Part shown: piece by piece, positions 1 through 8,518 of the stretch
How the letters are laid out: each line of letters opens with the position of its first letter
Numbering within the stretch: position 1 is the stretch's first letter
Source of the DNA: Klenkia sesuvii
GTDB taxonomy: Bacteria > Actinomycetota > Actinomycetes > Mycobacteriales > Geodermatophilaceae
DNA: 64,000 nucleotides
Assembly (NCBI RefSeq): GCF_037083825.1
Contig: NZ_JBAPLU010000021.1
Coordinates: 1-64,000, forward strand
Reading direction: 5' to 3'
Notes under the pieces: generated by a model
Databases searched by the model: none
What the model was told of the DNA's origin: nothing
Seen by the model: only the letters and a program-made list of their open reading frames with translations
Translations under genes and position numbers: made by a program

Positions 1-233
1 ACTGGATCGACGGCGGCGCCACCAGCCTCGAGAACACCGCGTTGCTGTGCGAACGCCACCACACCCAGGTCCACCACGGCTACGCACTGCGATGGGACCC
101 CGACGAGAAGCACTGGCGCACGTTCCGCCCCGGCGGCCGGGAGATCATCACTGGCGTCCTCACCGACACCGGCGGCCACCCGCTCCCCGACCTGCACACC
201 GCAGACCCACCCCTGTTCCCGCAGCGGGTCTGA
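1..233 (+). CDS. HNH endonuclease, C-terminal fragment (DUF222-type), cut by window edge
   Basis: The frame is open from the first bases and stops at 231-233. The visible end reads WIDGGATSLEN...LCERHHTQVHHG. This is the core of an HNH nuclease motif (W-x-D-G-G-x-T-x-x-x-N, then L-C-x-x-H-H), followed by a short tail. In Geodermatophilaceae and mycobacteria such ends belong to the multi-copy DUF222/HNH proteins of unknown role. Most of the protein lies outside the window, so the DUF222 part is inferred from family habit and not seen. Confidence 0.75.
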   Translation, partial: WIDGGATSLENTALLCERHHTQVHHGYALRWDPDEKHWRTFRPGGREIITGVLTDTGGHPLPDLHTADPPLFPQRV

Positions 234-307
234 CGGGCCAGCGGGTGGGTGCGCCGAGTGCGAACTCGAGCGACACGGCGGGCGGCGGCACCTAGGGTCG
301 GGGCCTC

Positions 308-1531
308 GTGGGGGGAATCGTCGAGACCGTGGCGCCGGCACGCCTGGGCACCGGCTTCCGCTGGTTGCTGGCGTCGTCCTGGACGTCGAACCTCGGCGAC
401 GGCATCGCCCTGGCCGCAGGGCCCCTGCTGGTCGCCTCGCTGACCCGCGACCCGTTCCTGGTGTCGCTGGCGGCCGGCGTCCAGTGGTTGCCGCCGCTGC
501 TGTTCGGGTTGCTCGCCGGGGCGGTCACCGACCGGGTGGACCGGCGGCGGCTGGTCGTGGTGGTGGACCTGCTGCGGGCCGGCGTCCTCGTCGTCCTCAC
601 CCTCGCCGTCGCCACCGACCACATCGGCATCACCGCCGTGCTGGCCGCCTTGTTCCTGCTGGGCACCGCCGAGGTGTTCGCCGACAACAGCTCGCAGACC
701 CTGCTGCCCACGCTCGTGCACCGCGACGACCTCGCCGTGGGCAACGCCCGCATGACCGCGGGGTTCATCACCGTGAACCAGTTGGCCGGCCCGCCGCTGG
801 GGGCGGCGCTGTTCACCGTGGGCGCAGCATGGGCGTTCGGCGCGGTGGCGGTCCTCGTGGCCCTGGGCGCGGTCCTGGTCGCCCGCATCTTGTTGCCGCC
901 AGCCGAACCCGTGGCCCGCCGGGCGGTGCACAGCCAGATCGTCGAGGGCTTCCGGTGGGTGCGGCACCACGCCGCCGTCCGCACGCTGGTGCTCACCATC
1001 TTCAGCTTCAACCTGACCTTCGGTGCCGCCTGGTCGGTGCTGGTGCTCTACGCCACCGTGCACCTCGGGCTCGGCGAGGTCGGGTTCGGGTTGGTCACCA
1101 CCGCGCAGGCCGTCGGCGGCGTGGCCGGCATCGCCGCCTACGGGTGGATCACCGCGCGGGTCAGCCTGGGCAACCTGCTGCGGGTGGGACTGGTGATCGA
1201 GACCCTCACCCACCTCGCGCTGGCGCTGACCAGCTCGCCGTGGGTGGCCATGCCGGTGTTCGTGGTGTTCGGGGCGCACGCGTTCGTCTGGGGCACCACG
1301 TCGGTCACCGTGCGCCAGCGCGCCGTCCCGCGCGACCTGCAGGGCCGGGTCAACAGCGTCAACCTGGTGGGCACGTTCGGCGGGCTGGTCATCGGTGCCG
1401 CGGTGGGCGGGGTCATCGCCCAGCACACCTCGGTGACCGGCCCGTTCTGGTTCGCCTTCGCGGGCTCGGCGCTGTTCGTCGTCCTCATCTGGGGGCAGCT
1501 GCGACACGTGGCGCACGCCGACGCGAACTAG
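308..1531 (+). CDS. MFS exporter, DHA3/EntS-like
   Basis: A 407-residue integral membrane protein with about 12 hydrophobic segments. The N-terminal half holds the MFS loop motif between helices 2 and 3 (GLLAGAVTDRVDRRR), near residues 70-85. The layout matches the DHA3 / transmembrane secretion effector group (MFS_3), which exports drugs or siderophores across the inner membrane; the substrate cannot be read from sequence. GTG at 308 is taken as the start because the first helix begins about 15 residues later. The gene stands alone: the upstream neighbour is an unrelated nuclease, and the next gene is convergent and starts one base after its stop. Confidence 0.85.
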   Translation: MGGIVETVAPARLGTGFRWLLASSWTSNLGDGIALAAGPLLVASLTRDPFLVSLAAGVQWLPPLLFGLLAGAVTDRVDRRRLVVVVDLLRAGVLVVLTLAVATDHIGITAVLAALFLLGTAEVFADNSSQTLLPTLVHRDDLAVGNARMTAGFITVNQLAGPPLGAALFTVGAAWAFGAVAVLVALGAVLVARILLPPAEPVARRAVHSQIVEGFRWVRHHAAVRTLVLTIFSFNLTFGAAWSVLVLYATVHLGLGEVGFGLVTTAQAVGGVAGIAAYGWITARVSLGNLLRVGLVIETLTHLALALTSSPWVAMPVFVVFGAHAFVWGTTSVTVRQRAVPRDLQGRVNSVNLVGTFGGLVIGAAVGGVIAQHTSVTGPFWFAFAGSALFVVLIWGQLRHVAHADAN

Positions 1532-2026
1532 CTAGGCCGGGCGCGCGCCGTAGAGGGTGCCGGCGCCGTCGGCGGTGAGCACCCAGCGGTCGCGGCCTAC
1601 CTCGGCCACGCGCACCGCACGGCCGTCCAGGCGCTGGACGGCGCGGGTGCGCCAGATGGTGGTCGACTGCAGCCGCAGGTCGACGTCCTCGCCGTCGAGC
1701 TCGACCCGCAGGGTGGCCGGGCCGGCGATGCGCAGGGTGCCCGGCCGCCACTCCGTCTCCGCCAGGCCCCGGGTCCAGGCCGCCACCCGCAGCAGCGAGC
1801 CGGCACCGGCCACCACAGCAGCCACTCCGCCGAGCACCAGCGCCACGACCACGAGGCCGGCGAAGGGCACCCGCTGCCCGCCCCCCGACACGGCCTGCAC
1901 GGTCGCCACCGCCAGCACCACCGCCAGGACCACGGCGACCGCACCCCCGCCCAGCCAGCGCAGCGCACCGGCCCGGGTGGCGGCCAGGTCGGTACGGGTC
2001 CGCGCGTCGTCGAGGGCACCGGGCAC
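1532..2026 (-). CDS. Small membrane protein with PH-like domain, unknown function
   Basis: About 164 residues. Two hydrophobic helices (roughly residues 22-45 and 52-75: GAVAVVLAVVLAVATVQ and FAGLVVVALVLGGVAAVV) are followed by a soluble beta-rich part (TLRVELDGEDVDLRLQSTTIW ...). That part resembles the bacterial PH-like domains found in actinobacterial membrane proteins. I do not recognise a named family. GTG at 2026 has a GGGGTGA stretch 13 bases upstream; GTG at 2050 is an alternative giving 172 residues. It is divergent from the helicase-associated gene at 2070 and its stop directly abuts the MFS gene, so the pair is convergent with no room for a terminator. Confidence 0.6.
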   Translation of the reverse strand: MPGALDDARTRTDLAATRAGALRWLGGGAVAVVLAVVLAVATVQAVSGGGQRVPFAGLVVVALVLGGVAAVVAGAGSLLRVAAWTRGLAETEWRPGTLRIAGPATLRVELDGEDVDLRLQSTTIWRTRAVQRLDGRAVRVAEVGRDRWVLTADGAGTLYGARPA

Positions 2027-2069
2027 GCACGCGATGCTGTCACCCCGCACGCGTCGTAGCGTTGAGCGG

Positions 2070-4301
2070 ATGGCCACGACCCAGCCGACCCCGGCTCCCG
2101 CCACGCTGGCCGCGTGGTTGCGCACCCGCAGCGACGAGCAGCTGGGCGCCCTGCTGACCCTCCGCCCCGACGTCGCCCGGCCCGCGCCCTCCGACGTCGT
2201 CGGGCTGGCCACCCGGCTGGCCGTGCCCGTGTCGGTCGACCGCGCCCTCGACGAGCTGGACGCCGGCACGTTGCAGGTGCTCGACGTGGTGCTGCTGGCC
2301 ACCACCGACGGCATGACCCGCGCCGACGTCGCCGCCGCCCTGCCCGGGGCCCCGGTCGACGAGGCGCTGCGGCTGCTCACCGACCGCGCTCTGCTGTGGG
2401 GCGACGACGTCCTGCACGCCCCCGAACCGGTCCGCCGAGCCGTCAAGCACCCGGCCGGTCTCGGTCGGCCGCGCACGCCGCCCCCGGCCGACGTCGAGGG
2501 TGACCTCGCCACCGCCGACGACGAGGAACGGGGCGTCCTGGCGGCGCTCGCCGGGGACAACCCGGTCGGTCGGCTGCCGGTCGACGTCCGCGGCACCGCA
2601 CCGGCCGGCCCCGCGCGCCGTCTGCTGCAGCGCGGTCTGCTCACCCGCATCGACGCCGCGAACGTCGAGCTGCCCCGGCAGTACGGCCTGGCGTTGCGCG
2701 CGGACCGGCCCTACGGCCCCGTGCGCACCCGACCCGAACCGCCGACGAGCCAGCGCGACCCCGCGGTGCTCGACCGGCGGGCCGCCGGGGCCGCGCTGGA
2801 GACCGTGGGCCGGGTCGGCGAGCTGCTCACCGCCCTCGAGGAGGACCCCGCCGGGCTGCTCCGCAGCGGCGGGATGAGCATCCGCGACCAGAAGCGTCTG
2901 GCCAAGACCCTCGGGGTCGACGAGACGTCGGCCGCGTTCCTGGTGGAGGTCGCGCACGCCGCCGGGCTGCTCGACCTCGGCGGTCCGCACCGCGACGAGT
3001 GGCTGCCCAGCCGCGGGTACGACACCTGGCGCGAGCAGCCGCTGCCCGAGCGGTGGGCGCTGCTGGCCGCGGCCTGGCTGGACTCGGTGCGGCTCATCGC
3101 CCTGGTCGGGCAGCGGGACACGGGCGGCAAGGCGGTCAACGTGCTCTCCCCCGACGTCGTCCGGCACACCATGCCCGCAGTGCGCCGCGTGCTGCTGGAG
3201 GCCCTCGGCACGCTCCCCGCCGGGCACGGCCTGGCCACCGACGACCTGCAGGACCTGCTGAGGTGGCAGAGCCCCCGGCGGGCCGACCGTTTCGTGCTCG
3301 TGCCCGACCTGCTCGCCGAGGCCGAGCGCCTCGGGTTGGTGGTCGGGGGTGCGCTGTCCTCCGGCGGGCGCGGGCTGCTCGCCGGCGGCGAGGACGGCGC
3401 CGCGGACGGCGTGCGCGGGTTGCTGCCCGAGCCGGTCGACCACGTGCTGGCCCAGCCCGACCTCTCCCTCGTCGCGCCCGGACCGCTGGTCGCCGACCTG
3501 GCCCGCACGCTGGCGACGGTGGCCGACGTCGAGTCCTCGGGCGGGGCGACGGTGTTCCGGGTGTCGGAGGCCAGTGTCCGGCGGGCGCTGGACTCCGGCT
3601 GGTCGGCGCCCGAGCTGCACGACTTCTTCGCCGCCTCCTCGCGCACCCCGGTGCCGCAGGCCCTGGACTACCTGGTCGACGACGTGGCCCGCCAACACGG
3701 CCGGCTGCGGGTGGGCTCGATCGAGAGCTACGTGCGCAGCGACGACCACGGCCTGCTGTCCCAGGTGCTGTCGGACCGGCGGACCGCGCCGGCCGAGCTG
3801 CGCCGCCTGGCCCCGGGGGTGCTGGTGAGCGGGTTGCCGGCCGACGAGGTGCTCGAGGCGCTGCGGGCGTGCGGTTACGCGCCGGCCGGGGAGTCGGCCG
3901 GGGGCGCCGTCCTCACGCGGCCACCGGGGCGGCCCCGCGCGACCGCGCGGCCGGGCACCCGACCACCGGCCGGGCCGCGTCCGCTCGGGGGCGAGGAGGT
4001 GGCGGCCACCGTCCGGGAGATCCGGGCGGGGGACGCCGCGCTCGCGGCCCGCCGGGAGGACGCCGCCCGGCACGTGCCCGGGGTGACGACGGCGACCACC
4101 CTCGAGCTGCTGGGCCGGGCGGTGCGGGAGCAGAAGCAGGTGTGGCTGGGGTACGTCGACGCGCAGGGCTCCGGCAGTCGTCGCGCGGTGCAGCCGCTCA
4201 CCCTGGGTGGCGGGTTCCTCAACGGGTGGGACGAGGGGCGGGGCGAGCAGCGCACGTTCGCTGTGCACCGGATCACCTCGGTGGACCTCGTCGACGACTG
4301 A
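2070..4301 (+). CDS. Helicase-associated protein (Helicase_C_3) with WYL-like C-terminus
   Basis: A 743-residue protein of the actinobacterial family usually annotated as helicase-associated domain or XPB/Ssl2-like. It lacks Walker motifs, so it is not itself a motor. The N-terminus (LAAWLRTRSDEQLGALLTLR) and the long helical body match that family. The last 70 residues (VWLGYVDAQGSGSRRAV...GGGFLNGWDE...FAVHRI) look like a WYL ligand- or nucleic-acid-binding fold. In actinobacteria this gene commonly lies upstream of the XPB helicase gene; here the XPB gene starts 2.5 kb downstream on the same strand. A shared DNA-repair role is inferred from that neighbourhood. The ATG start at 2070 sits 43 bases from the divergent gene. 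Confidence 0.8.
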   Translation: MATTQPTPAPATLAAWLRTRSDEQLGALLTLRPDVARPAPSDVVGLATRLAVPVSVDRALDELDAGTLQVLDVVLLATTDGMTRADVAAALPGAPVDEALRLLTDRALLWGDDVLHAPEPVRRAVKHPAGLGRPRTPPPADVEGDLATADDEERGVLAALAGDNPVGRLPVDVRGTAPAGPARRLLQRGLLTRIDAANVELPRQYGLALRADRPYGPVRTRPEPPTSQRDPAVLDRRAAGAALETVGRVGELLTALEEDPAGLLRSGGMSIRDQKRLAKTLGVDETSAAFLVEVAHAAGLLDLGGPHRDEWLPSRGYDTWREQPLPERWALLAAAWLDSVRLIALVGQRDTGGKAVNVLSPDVVRHTMPAVRRVLLEALGTLPAGHGLATDDLQDLLRWQSPRRADRFVLVPDLLAEAERLGLVVGGALSSGGRGLLAGGEDGAADGVRGLLPEPVDHVLAQPDLSLVAPGPLVADLARTLATVADVESSGGATVFRVSEASVRRALDSGWSAPELHDFFAASSRTPVPQALDYLVDDVARQHGRLRVGSIESYVRSDDHGLLSQVLSDRRTAPAELRRLAPGVLVSGLPADEVLEALRACGYAPAGESAGGAVLTRPPGRPRATARPGTRPPAGPRPLGGEEVAATVREIRAGDAALAARREDAARHVPGVTTATTLELLGRAVREQKQVWLGYVDAQGSGSRRAVQPLTLGGGFLNGWDEGRGEQRTFAVHRITSVDLVDD

Positions 4302-4371
4302 CGGAATGCACCACCCCGTGATCGACTTGTCCTGATGGTTGGTCCGGACAACGAGTCGGTGGTGGATGGGC

Positions 4372-5655
4372 ATGTCGGGTGGGCGAACGGTCGCGGCGAG
4401 GTTGGCGACGGTGCTGGGGACCGTGCTGGGCAGCGCGGAGCTGCCGGTGCGGTTGCGCGGCTGGGACGGGTCGGTCGCCGGCCCGTCCGGTGCGCCGGTG
4501 GTCGCCGTCCGCAACCGGCGCGCGCTGCGCCGGCTGCTGTGGTCACCCGGCCAGCTCGGCCTCGGGCGCGCCTACGTCTCGGGCGACATCGACATCGAGG
4601 ACGACGTCTTCGACACCTTCACCGCGCTGAGCTCGGCCGGCCGGTTGGCCGAGACCGGCCCGATGCGGCCGCTGACCCTGACCGAGCGCGCCGCCCTGCT
4701 GCGCACGGTCGCCGACCTCGGCGGACTGGGCACCGACCCCGAGCCGCCGGCCGAGGAGGCCGACCTGGGCCGGCACGGGCTGCGGCACACCCGCCGCCGG
4801 GACGCCGCGGCCATCGCCCACCACTACGACGTGGGCGACGACTTCTACGAGTACGTGCTGGGCCCCTCGATGGTCTACAGCTGCGCGGTATGGGACACCC
4901 CCGACGTCGGCCTCGACGCCGCGCAGGAGGCCAAGCTCGACCTCGTCTGCCGCAAGCTGGGGCTGGGCGAGGGCGACCGGTTGCTCGACGTCGGTTGCGG
5001 CTGGGGCTCCATGGCCATCCACGCCGCCGGCCGGTACGGCGCCACCGTCGTGGGCATCACCATCTCCGAGGAGCAGGCGACGCTGGCCCGCAAGCGGGTC
5101 GCCGAGGCCGGGCTGACCGACCGGGTCGAAATCCGGGTGCAGGACTACCGCGAGGTCGCCGACGGCCCCTTCGACGCGATCAGCTCCATCGGCATGGCCG
5201 AGCACGTGGGCCGGGCACGGCTCGGCGACTACGTCGACCAGCTCGTCGGGTTGCTGCGCCCGGGCGGCCGGCTGCTCAACCATGCCATCGCCTGGAACGC
5301 CGGCGAGACCAGCTGGGACGAGGACACCTTCATCGCCCGCTACGTGTTCCCCGACGGCGAGCTGCTGGGGCTGGGCGAGATGGTCGGCGCGATCGAGCGC
5401 GGCGGCCTGGAGGTCGTGGACGTCGAGGCGCTGCGCCGGCACTACGCCCTCACCCTGCGGGCCTGGGTGCGTCGGCTCGAGGAGCGCTGGGACGACGCGG
5501 TCGCGGCCGGCACCGAGGGCCGGGCGCGGGTGTGGCGGCTGTACATGGCCGCCTGCGCACTGGCCTTCGAGGGCGGTGCGATGGGGGTGGACCAGGTGCT
5601 GGCGGTCAAGCCCGGCGGCGCACAGCCCCCGCTGCGCCGCACCGCCTGGGTCTGA
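4372..5655 (+). CDS. Cyclopropane-fatty-acyl-phospholipid synthase-like SAM methyltransferase
   Basis: About 427 residues. The N-terminal segment (RALRRLLWSPGQLGLGRAYVSGDIDIEDD) and the methyltransferase half match the CFA synthase / mycolic methyltransferase family. The family transfers a methyl or methylene group from SAM to acyl-chain double bonds of membrane phospholipids. The SAM-binding glycine motif LLDVGCGWGSMAIHAA lies near residues 205-220. YSCAVWDTPD and SIGMAEHVG are family signatures for the lipid pocket. ATG at 4372 is chosen with the GGTGGATGGG stretch just upstream; ATG at 4366 and TTG at 4339 are in frame. The methylated product is unknown. Confidence 0.85.
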   Translation: MSGGRTVAARLATVLGTVLGSAELPVRLRGWDGSVAGPSGAPVVAVRNRRALRRLLWSPGQLGLGRAYVSGDIDIEDDVFDTFTALSSAGRLAETGPMRPLTLTERAALLRTVADLGGLGTDPEPPAEEADLGRHGLRHTRRRDAAAIAHHYDVGDDFYEYVLGPSMVYSCAVWDTPDVGLDAAQEAKLDLVCRKLGLGEGDRLLDVGCGWGSMAIHAAGRYGATVVGITISEEQATLARKRVAEAGLTDRVEIRVQDYREVADGPFDAISSIGMAEHVGRARLGDYVDQLVGLLRPGGRLLNHAIAWNAGETSWDEDTFIARYVFPDGELLGLGEMVGAIERGGLEVVDVEALRRHYALTLRAWVRRLEERWDDAVAAGTEGRARVWRLYMAACALAFEGGAMGVDQVLAVKPGGAQPPLRRTAWV

Positions 5656-5785
5656 CGCCCGTCCGGGTCCCACGCCGTCGGGGTCCCACGCCGTCCGGTT
5701 GCGGGGTTCCCGCCCCCGGGACCGCCCCGGAGAGGGCGAGAACCCCGCACTCCACGTGCACCGTCGTCCTGGGAGGATCCCGGGC

Positions 5786-6709
5786 ATGCCGACGCGCCGC
5801 GCCGATCCCCTGCCCGAGGACGAGTTCTGGCAGCTGATCGCGCTCCTGGACGGCCAGCCCGTGGGCGAGCCGGTGCTGCGGCTGACCGCGGAGCTGGAGC
5901 GGCGCGGACCCAGGACGTCGCGCGCGTTCGCCGAGCGGCTGGCCCTCGTGCTCTTCGAGCTCGACCGGGAGGCCCTCGCCGACCGCACGATCCGCTGGGC
6001 CGACGCCCCCGACGAGCCGCCGATCCCGCTGTCCGACGACTCCTTCCTCTACCTGCGAGCCGCGGTGGTCGCCGCCGGGCGCGATGCGGTCGCCGCGGCG
6101 ATCGCCGACCCGACGTCCCTGGAACGCCGACCGTGGGACGACGGCGAGGAACTGCTGTACGTCGCCGGTGACCACGAGACGTCGGTCAGCTACGAGACCG
6201 GCTCGAACGAGGCGCACTGGTCACCGCGGCCCGCGTACGACGAACACGGTCGCCAGCCGGTGGCGCTGCTGGTCAAGGACGCCACCGAGACGGTCGAGGG
6301 GTGGGAGCCCGACGGCACACCGATGGTGATGGAGCTCTTCGCGAGGTGGGTGGACGACGAGGTCACCTGGCAGGTGGTCGGGGACCTCTGCTCCGCCGTG
6401 ACCGAGGGCGGCGGGCTGCCGGAGCCGGACCTCGACCAGCTGGTGGTCACGATCCGTTTCGCCGACGAGCCCGACTCGGGGACCGCGGTGGCCCCGAGGG
6501 TGCAGGACGAGTTCGGCGGGCTGGTCACCGAGGGCACCCGGACCTTCCCGCGGGCGACGGGGGTCGCGTGGACCGGCGCGGACGTCGCGACCGCCCTCCG
6601 CGCGCTCGGCGCCGAGGTCCTCCTCGCCTGCCTCCCGGACGACCACGGTGGGCGCCCCGCGCTGGACTCCTGGGCCACCACCGGACGGCACCTGCTCAGC
6701 CCGGGCTGA
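5786..6709 (+). CDS. DUF4240 domain protein
   Basis: A 307-residue soluble protein. The N-terminal 130 residues carry the DUF4240 pattern (DEFWQLIALLDGQ ... DDSFLYLRAAVVAAG), a family of unknown function seen in soil actinobacteria. The remainder is acidic and not recognised. The start is well fixed: ATG at 5786 has GGGAGGA 8 bases upstream. The 130-base upstream gap contains two copies of a 15-base GC-rich repeat (GGGTCCCACGCCGTC) and nothing else I can identify. The gene is not obviously in an operon with its neighbours. Confidence 0.65.
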   Translation: MPTRRADPLPEDEFWQLIALLDGQPVGEPVLRLTAELERRGPRTSRAFAERLALVLFELDREALADRTIRWADAPDEPPIPLSDDSFLYLRAAVVAAGRDAVAAAIADPTSLERRPWDDGEELLYVAGDHETSVSYETGSNEAHWSPRPAYDEHGRQPVALLVKDATETVEGWEPDGTPMVMELFARWVDDEVTWQVVGDLCSAVTEGGGLPEPDLDQLVVTIRFADEPDSGTAVAPRVQDEFGGLVTEGTRTFPRATGVAWTGADVATALRALGAEVLLACLPDDHGGRPALDSWATTGRHLLSPG

Positions 6710-6776
6710 CCTGCGGCGGGAAGGTCCTGTCGGTGCACGCGGTTACCTTCTCGATGGACGGACGCGGAGGAGAGCT

Positions 6777-8462
6777 GTGAGCGACGGACCCCTGATCGTG
6801 CAGTCGGACAAGACCCTGCTGCTGGAGGTCGACCACCCGCAGAGCAAGGAGTGCCGGGCCGCGATCGCGCCGTTCGCGGAGCTCGAGCGCTCCCCCGAGC
6901 ACGTGCACACCTACCGGGTCACCCCGCTCGCGCTGTGGAACGCCCGTGCCGCCGGGCACGACGCCGAGCAGGTCGTCGACGCGCTGGTGCGGTACAGCCG
7001 CTACCCGGTGCCGCACGCGCTGCTGGTCGACGTCGCCGACACCATGGACCGCTTCGGCCGGCTGACCCTGGCCAACAACCCGGTGCACGGGCTAGTGCTG
7101 ACCACCACCGACCGGGCGGTGCTCACCGAGGTGTCGCGCAGCAAGAAGGTCGCCCCGATGCTCGGCCCGCGCATCGACGAGGACACCTTCGTGGTGCACC
7201 CCTCCGAGCGCGGCCGGCTCAAGCAGGCCCTGCTCAAGGTCGGCTGGCCGGCCGAGGACCTCGCCGGGTACGTCGACGGCCAGGCGCACCCCATCGAGCT
7301 CGACCAGGAGGGCTGGCACCTCCGCGACTACCAGCAGGCCGCCGCCGAGGGGTTCTGGGCCGGCGGCTCGGGCGTCGTCGTCCTGCCCTGCGGGGCCGGC
7401 AAGACGCTGGTCGGCGCCGCGGCCATGGCCGAGGCGAAGGCGACCACGCTGATCCTGGTCACCAACACCGTCGCCGGGCGGCAGTGGAAGCGCGAGCTCA
7501 TCGCCCGTACGTCGCTCACCGAGGACGAGATCGGCGAGTACTCGGGCGAGCGCAAGGAGATCCGCCCGGTCACCATCGCCACCTACCAGGTGATCACCAC
7601 CCGCCGGAAGGGCGAGTACCGCCACCTCGACCTCTTCGACGCCCAGGACTGGGGCCTGATCGTCTACGACGAGGTGCACCTGCTGCCCGCGCCGATCTTC
7701 CGGCTGACCGCCGACCTGCAGTCCCGCCGCCGGCTCGGCCTCACCGCGACCCTGGTGCGCGAGGACGGCCGCGAGGACGACGTCTTCTCCCTCATCGGGC
7801 CCAAGCGCTACGACGCGCCGTGGCGCGACATCGAGGCGCAGGGCTACATCGCCCCGGCCGAGTGCATCGAGGTCCGGGTCTCCCTCGACGACGAGGAGCG
7901 GATGACCTACGCCGTCGCCGAGCCCGAGGAGCGCTACCGCATCGCGGCCACCGCGTCGTCCAAGCTGCCGGTCATCCGGCGGGTCCTCGACCGGCACCCC
8001 GAGGAGCAGAAGCTGGTCATCGGCGCCTACCTCGACCAGCTCGAGGACCTCGGCCGGGCGCTGGACGCACCGGTCATCCAGGGCTCGACCACCAACCGCG
8101 AGCGGGAGAAGCTGTTCGACGCGTTCCGGTCCGGGGAGATCCGCACGCTGGTGGTCTCCAAGGTGGCGAACTTCTCGATCGACCTGCCCGAGGCCGCCGT
8201 CGCCGTCCAGGTGTCGGGCACCTTCGGCTCGCGGCAGGAGGAGGCGCAGCGGCTGGGGCGGGTGCTGCGACCCAAGGCCGACGGCCGGCAGGCGCACTTC
8301 TACACCGTGGTCAGCCGCGACACCCTGGACAGCGAGTACGCCGCCCACCGGCAGCGGTTCCTGGCCGAGCAGGGGTACGCGTACACGATCGTCGACGCCG
8401 CGGACCTGGCCGGCCGCGGCGAGGTCAACGGCCCCGACTGGGTGGACGAGCCCTCGGACTGA
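6777..8462 (+). CDS. DNA repair helicase XPB
   Basis: A 561-residue SF2 helicase of the bacterial XPB type, an ATP-driven 3'-5' DNA translocase. The N-terminal damage-recognition-like region occupies roughly residues 1-180. It is followed by the HxRDYQ Q-motif region (WHLRDYQQAA), Walker A CGAGKT, DEAD-box variant DEVH, motif III LTATLVREDGRE and motif VI QRLGRVLRPK. GTG at 6777 has a GGAGGAG Shine-Dalgarno 5 bases upstream. The gene follows the DUF4240 gene by 67 bases and shares orientation with the helicase-associated protein further upstream. Its biological role in actinobacteria is not settled; repair is the family assumption. Confidence 0.9.
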   Translation: MSDGPLIVQSDKTLLLEVDHPQSKECRAAIAPFAELERSPEHVHTYRVTPLALWNARAAGHDAEQVVDALVRYSRYPVPHALLVDVADTMDRFGRLTLANNPVHGLVLTTTDRAVLTEVSRSKKVAPMLGPRIDEDTFVVHPSERGRLKQALLKVGWPAEDLAGYVDGQAHPIELDQEGWHLRDYQQAAAEGFWAGGSGVVVLPCGAGKTLVGAAAMAEAKATTLILVTNTVAGRQWKRELIARTSLTEDEIGEYSGERKEIRPVTIATYQVITTRRKGEYRHLDLFDAQDWGLIVYDEVHLLPAPIFRLTADLQSRRRLGLTATLVREDGREDDVFSLIGPKRYDAPWRDIEAQGYIAPAECIEVRVSLDDEERMTYAVAEPEERYRIAATASSKLPVIRRVLDRHPEEQKLVIGAYLDQLEDLGRALDAPVIQGSTTNREREKLFDAFRSGEIRTLVVSKVANFSIDLPEAAVAVQVSGTFGSRQEEAQRLGRVLRPKADGRQAHFYTVVSRDTLDSEYAAHRQRFLAEQGYAYTIVDAADLAGRGEVNGPDWVDEPSD

Positions 8463-8518
8463 CCTCGGCTGCACCGCAGTCGTGCAGTCGACGACCACGG
8501 CTGCCGAGATCATCAGGC

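Noticed and set aside
2040..4514. An 824-codon open frame on the minus strand opposite the helicase-associated gene
   Set aside because: It is rich in Arg, Gly, Pro and His with no domain, the usual antisense shadow of a GC-rich gene whose plus-strand product is recognisable.
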